A stretch of DNA of 64,000 bases from Psychrobacter sp. LV10R520-6 (lineage in GTDB: Bacteria > Pseudomonadota > Gammaproteobacteria > Pseudomonadales > Moraxellaceae), in NCBI RefSeq assembly GCF_900182925.1, contig NZ_LT900024.1, positions 2,170,001-2,234,000 on the forward strand. Direction: 5' to 3'. Below are positions 62,177 through 64,000 of this stretch, one piece after another. A program made the translations under genes and the position numbers. The notes below the pieces were generated by a model that saw only the letters and a program-made list of their open reading frames with translations, was not told the origin of the DNA and did no database searches. The number at the start of each line of letters is the position of its first letter. The first letter of the stretch is position 1.

Positions 62177-64000
62177 CTATAGATTCTTCAACTCTTCCAT
62201 CTGCGCCGTCATCGCAACCAACTGCCCTTCAATCTCAGTCAATTTCGCCTTCTCAGCTTCTACTACTTCCACAGGCGCTTTACTGACAAAGCCTTCATTA
62301 CCCAGTTTACGCGAGATACCTTCGGCTTGCTTTTGCAACTTTTCGTGCGCCTTACCGAGACGCGTTAGCTCAGCAGTCGGATCAATTAATCCTTTCATCG
62401 GTACCAGGACGCGCAGCTGTCCAACCATACTTGATGACGATAATGGCACCTCATCGCCTTCTTTTAGAATGGTTAAGCTTTCCACTTTTGCCAATGCTTT
62501 GAACTGATTGGCGATACGCGATAGACGCTCGTCCTCAGCTAGCGAGATATTTTGTAGTAGTACTGGCAGACGTACCGCGTTGCCCAGTTTCATCTCGCCA
62601 CGAATATTACGCACGCTAGCAATCAACTGTTGTAGCCACTCCATATCCGCTTCAATTTGCTCACTGATTTGCGCGTCATTCACTTCTGGATAAGTAGCGA
62701 TAACGATACTGTCAGTATTTTTACGATCTAGTAGCGGCGCAATAGTCTGCCAAATCTGCTCAGTCAAATACGGCATGATTGGATGAGTAAAGCGTAGCGC
62801 GGTCTCAAGCACATGTAATAGCACGTAGCGAATTTGCGCTTTGCGTTCTTCCGATACCGAGTCGTCATTGAGGCTGGCCTTAGCAAGCTCGACATACCAG
62901 TCACAGTATTCATTCCAGATAAACTCATAAATGTCTTTGCTGACCATATCGAAGCGATACTGAGTAAAATGCTGACGAATATCTTTGATGCTAGAGTTTA
63001 GACGACTGATAATCCAGCGTTCAGGCAACTCCCAAACATCAGGCTTGGCCGTTTGGTCGATAGGTAGCGCATTACCTTGCCCTTCTTCAGAACTATCGAC
63101 ACAGTTCATGAGTACAAAGCGGCTGGCGTTCCAGATTTTATTACAGAAGTTGCGATAGCCTTCCACCCGTTTTAGATCAAAGTTGATATCGCGACCCGTA
63201 CTGGCAAGCGAGGTAAAGGTAAAGCGCAGCGCGTCAGTACCATAGGCTGGGATGCCATCAGGGAACTCTTTACGGGTTTGTTTTTCGATTTTAGCCGCGT
63301 CTTTGGGATTCATCATATTGCTGGTGCGTTTGTCCACCAGTGCTTCAAGCTCAATACCATCGATAAGGTCGATAGGATCAAGCACGTTACCTTTTGATTT
63401 AGACATTTTCTGACCGTTACCATCACGTACTAGGCCATGCACGTAGACGGTCTTAAACGGAACTTGTGGGGTGCCATCTTTGTTCTTGATGAAATGCATG
63501 GTCATCATAATCATGCGAGCGACCCAGAAGAAAACGATGTCAAATCCAGTAACCAATACGCTGGTTGGGTGGAAGGTGTCCATCACTCGTGGATCAGCGC
63601 TGTCATCTGACCAGCCTAAAGTGCTGAACGTCCATAGACCAGAGCTAAACCAAGTATCGAGCACGTCATCATCTTGACGCAGGTTCACGCTGTCAGCGAG
63701 TTGGTATTTGCTGCGCACTTCAGCTTCATCACGCGCGACGTAGATACTACCTTCGTCGTCGTACCAGGCTGGGATACGATGTCCCCACCACAATTGACGG
63801 CTGATACACCAGTCTTGTATATTGCGCATCCACGCCATGTATTCGTTTTTATACTGGGAAGGGACGAACTCAATGTGACCGTCTTCTACGGCGTCAATTG
63901 CAGGCTTAGCCAGCTTTTCAACCGCCACATACCATTGATCTGTCAACCACGGCTCAACAATCTCGCCACCTCGTTCGGCACGCGGCGCTTTTAGTGCATA
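62177..64000 (-). CDS. valS: Valyl-tRNA synthetase, C-terminal 608 residues (partial)
   Basis: Charges tRNA-Val; essential. The frame is open from the right window edge to the stop at 62177. Visible parts: [32 protein letters not shown] (~60 residues in), [15 protein letters not shown] (the KMSKS class-I motif), anticodon-binding domain ([18 protein letters not shown] ... [14 protein letters not shown]), and the C-terminal coiled coil [22 protein letters not shown] that marks ValS. The catalytic HIGH motif lies outside the window. Nothing is frameshifted within the visible part. Confidence 0.96.
   Translation of the reverse strand, partial: YALKAPRAERGGEIVEPWLTDQWYVAVEKLAKPAIDAVEDGHIEFVPSQYKNEYMAWMRNIQDWCISRQLWWGHRIPAWYDDEGSIYVARDEAEVRSKYQLADSVNLRQDDDVLDTWFSSGLWTFSTLGWSDDSADPRVMDTFHPTSVLVTGFDIVFFWVARMIMMTMHFIKNKDGTPQVPFKTVYVHGLVRDGNGQKMSKSKGNVLDPIDLIDGIELEALVDKRTSNMMNPKDAAKIEKQTRKEFPDGIPAYGTDALRFTFTSLASTGRDINFDLKRVEGYRNFCNKIWNASRFVLMNCVDSSEEGQGNALPIDQTAKPDVWELPERWIISRLNSSIKDIRQHFTQYRFDMVSKDIYEFIWNEYCDWYVELAKASLNDDSVSEERKAQIRYVLLHVLETALRFTHPIMPYLTEQIWQTIAPLLDRKNTDSIVIATYPEVNDAQISEQIEADMEWLQQLIASVRNIRGEMKLGNAVRLPVLLQNISLAEDERLSRIANQFKALAKVESLTILKEGDEVPLSSSSMVGQLRVLVPMKGLIDPTAELTRLGKAHEKLQKQAEGISRKLGNEGFVSKAPVEVVEAEKAKLTEIEGQLVAMTAQMEELKNL

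Noticed and set aside
1..64000. CRISPR array, tRNA/rRNA genes, integrated prophage, restriction-modification system
   Set aside because: No regularly spaced repeats, cloverleaf sequences, phage structural or methylase signatures were seen on reading both strands; absence is by inspection, not by a dedicated search.

Overview
The window looks like a chromosomal segment of a Moraxellaceae gammaproteobacterium, most likely Psychrobacter. The AT-rich sequence, the protein styles, a complete Pil-Chp twitching-motility chemosensory cluster, the MetNIQ, CcmABCDE, NhaA and FadE proteins, and the many hydrophilic Asp/Asn/Ser-rich protein tails all fit that group. This assignment is from recognition only; no database search was run.

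Layout. 1-1.9 kb: end of minC, then minD-minE (division-site selection), unusually separated from minC by 445 bp. 1.9-2.4 kb: a cytochrome b561. 2.6-17.7 kb: one long minus-strand chemosensory cluster read as pilG, pilH, pilI, pilJ, pilK (cheR), chpA (2400 aa hybrid kinase), chpB (cheB), then a possible chpC/CheW-like gene. An intact IS200/IS605-type element (tnpA plus tnpB) and an IS630-family relic sit between pilG and pilH. 18.3-22.9 kb: an orphan efflux-type periplasmic adaptor followed by an OmpR-type two-component pair whose kinase has a very long disordered insertion. 23.3-26.2 kb: methionine ABC importer metN-metI-metQ. 26.4-27.2 kb: aldo/keto reductase. 27.4-30.8 kb: ccmABCDE on the minus strand. 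31-33.3 kb: two poorly known proteins separated by a 0.34-kb MITE-like element. 33.4-37.4 kb: HDAC-like deacetylase, TSUP transporter, coaBC with a His-rich insertion, radC. 37.6-45.3 kb: fadE-like acyl-CoA dehydrogenase, dicarboxylate/amino-acid symporter, second TSUP transporter, nhaA. 45.4-48.3 kb: a frameshifted lipoprotein relic, an MpaB/DUF2236 protein and an intact IS982-family element with a 7-bp target duplication. 48.4-58.8 kb: two Nudix hydrolases, a PreP-like M16 peptidase, tandem universal stress proteins, a divergent LysR/YeiH pair, cold-shock protein, YbaN-like membrane protein. 58.9-62.1 kb: a small accessory stretch (membrane protein, lipoprotein, NYN-domain protein, and a gene carrying two in-frame amber codons). 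62.2-64 kb: C-terminal part of valS, running off the window.

How the genes work together. The Pil-Chp genes would control type IV pilus retraction/extension and cAMP-type signalling through ChpA phosphorelay to PilG/PilH. The PilJ receptor here has no room for the usual periplasmic ligand domain, and the operon carries two insertion events, so this pathway may be rewired or impaired. The remaining genes are mainly housekeeping: division, heme attachment to c-type cytochromes, CoA synthesis, fatty-acid oxidation, Na+/H+ exchange, methionine uptake. I do not see a CRISPR array, rRNA, tRNA, prophage or recognisable restriction system. The most unusual items are the disordered insertions that split conserved domains in two neighbouring signalling/efflux genes, the His-rich insertion in CoaBC, the TnpB element inside the chemosensory operon, and the double-amber gene next to valS.
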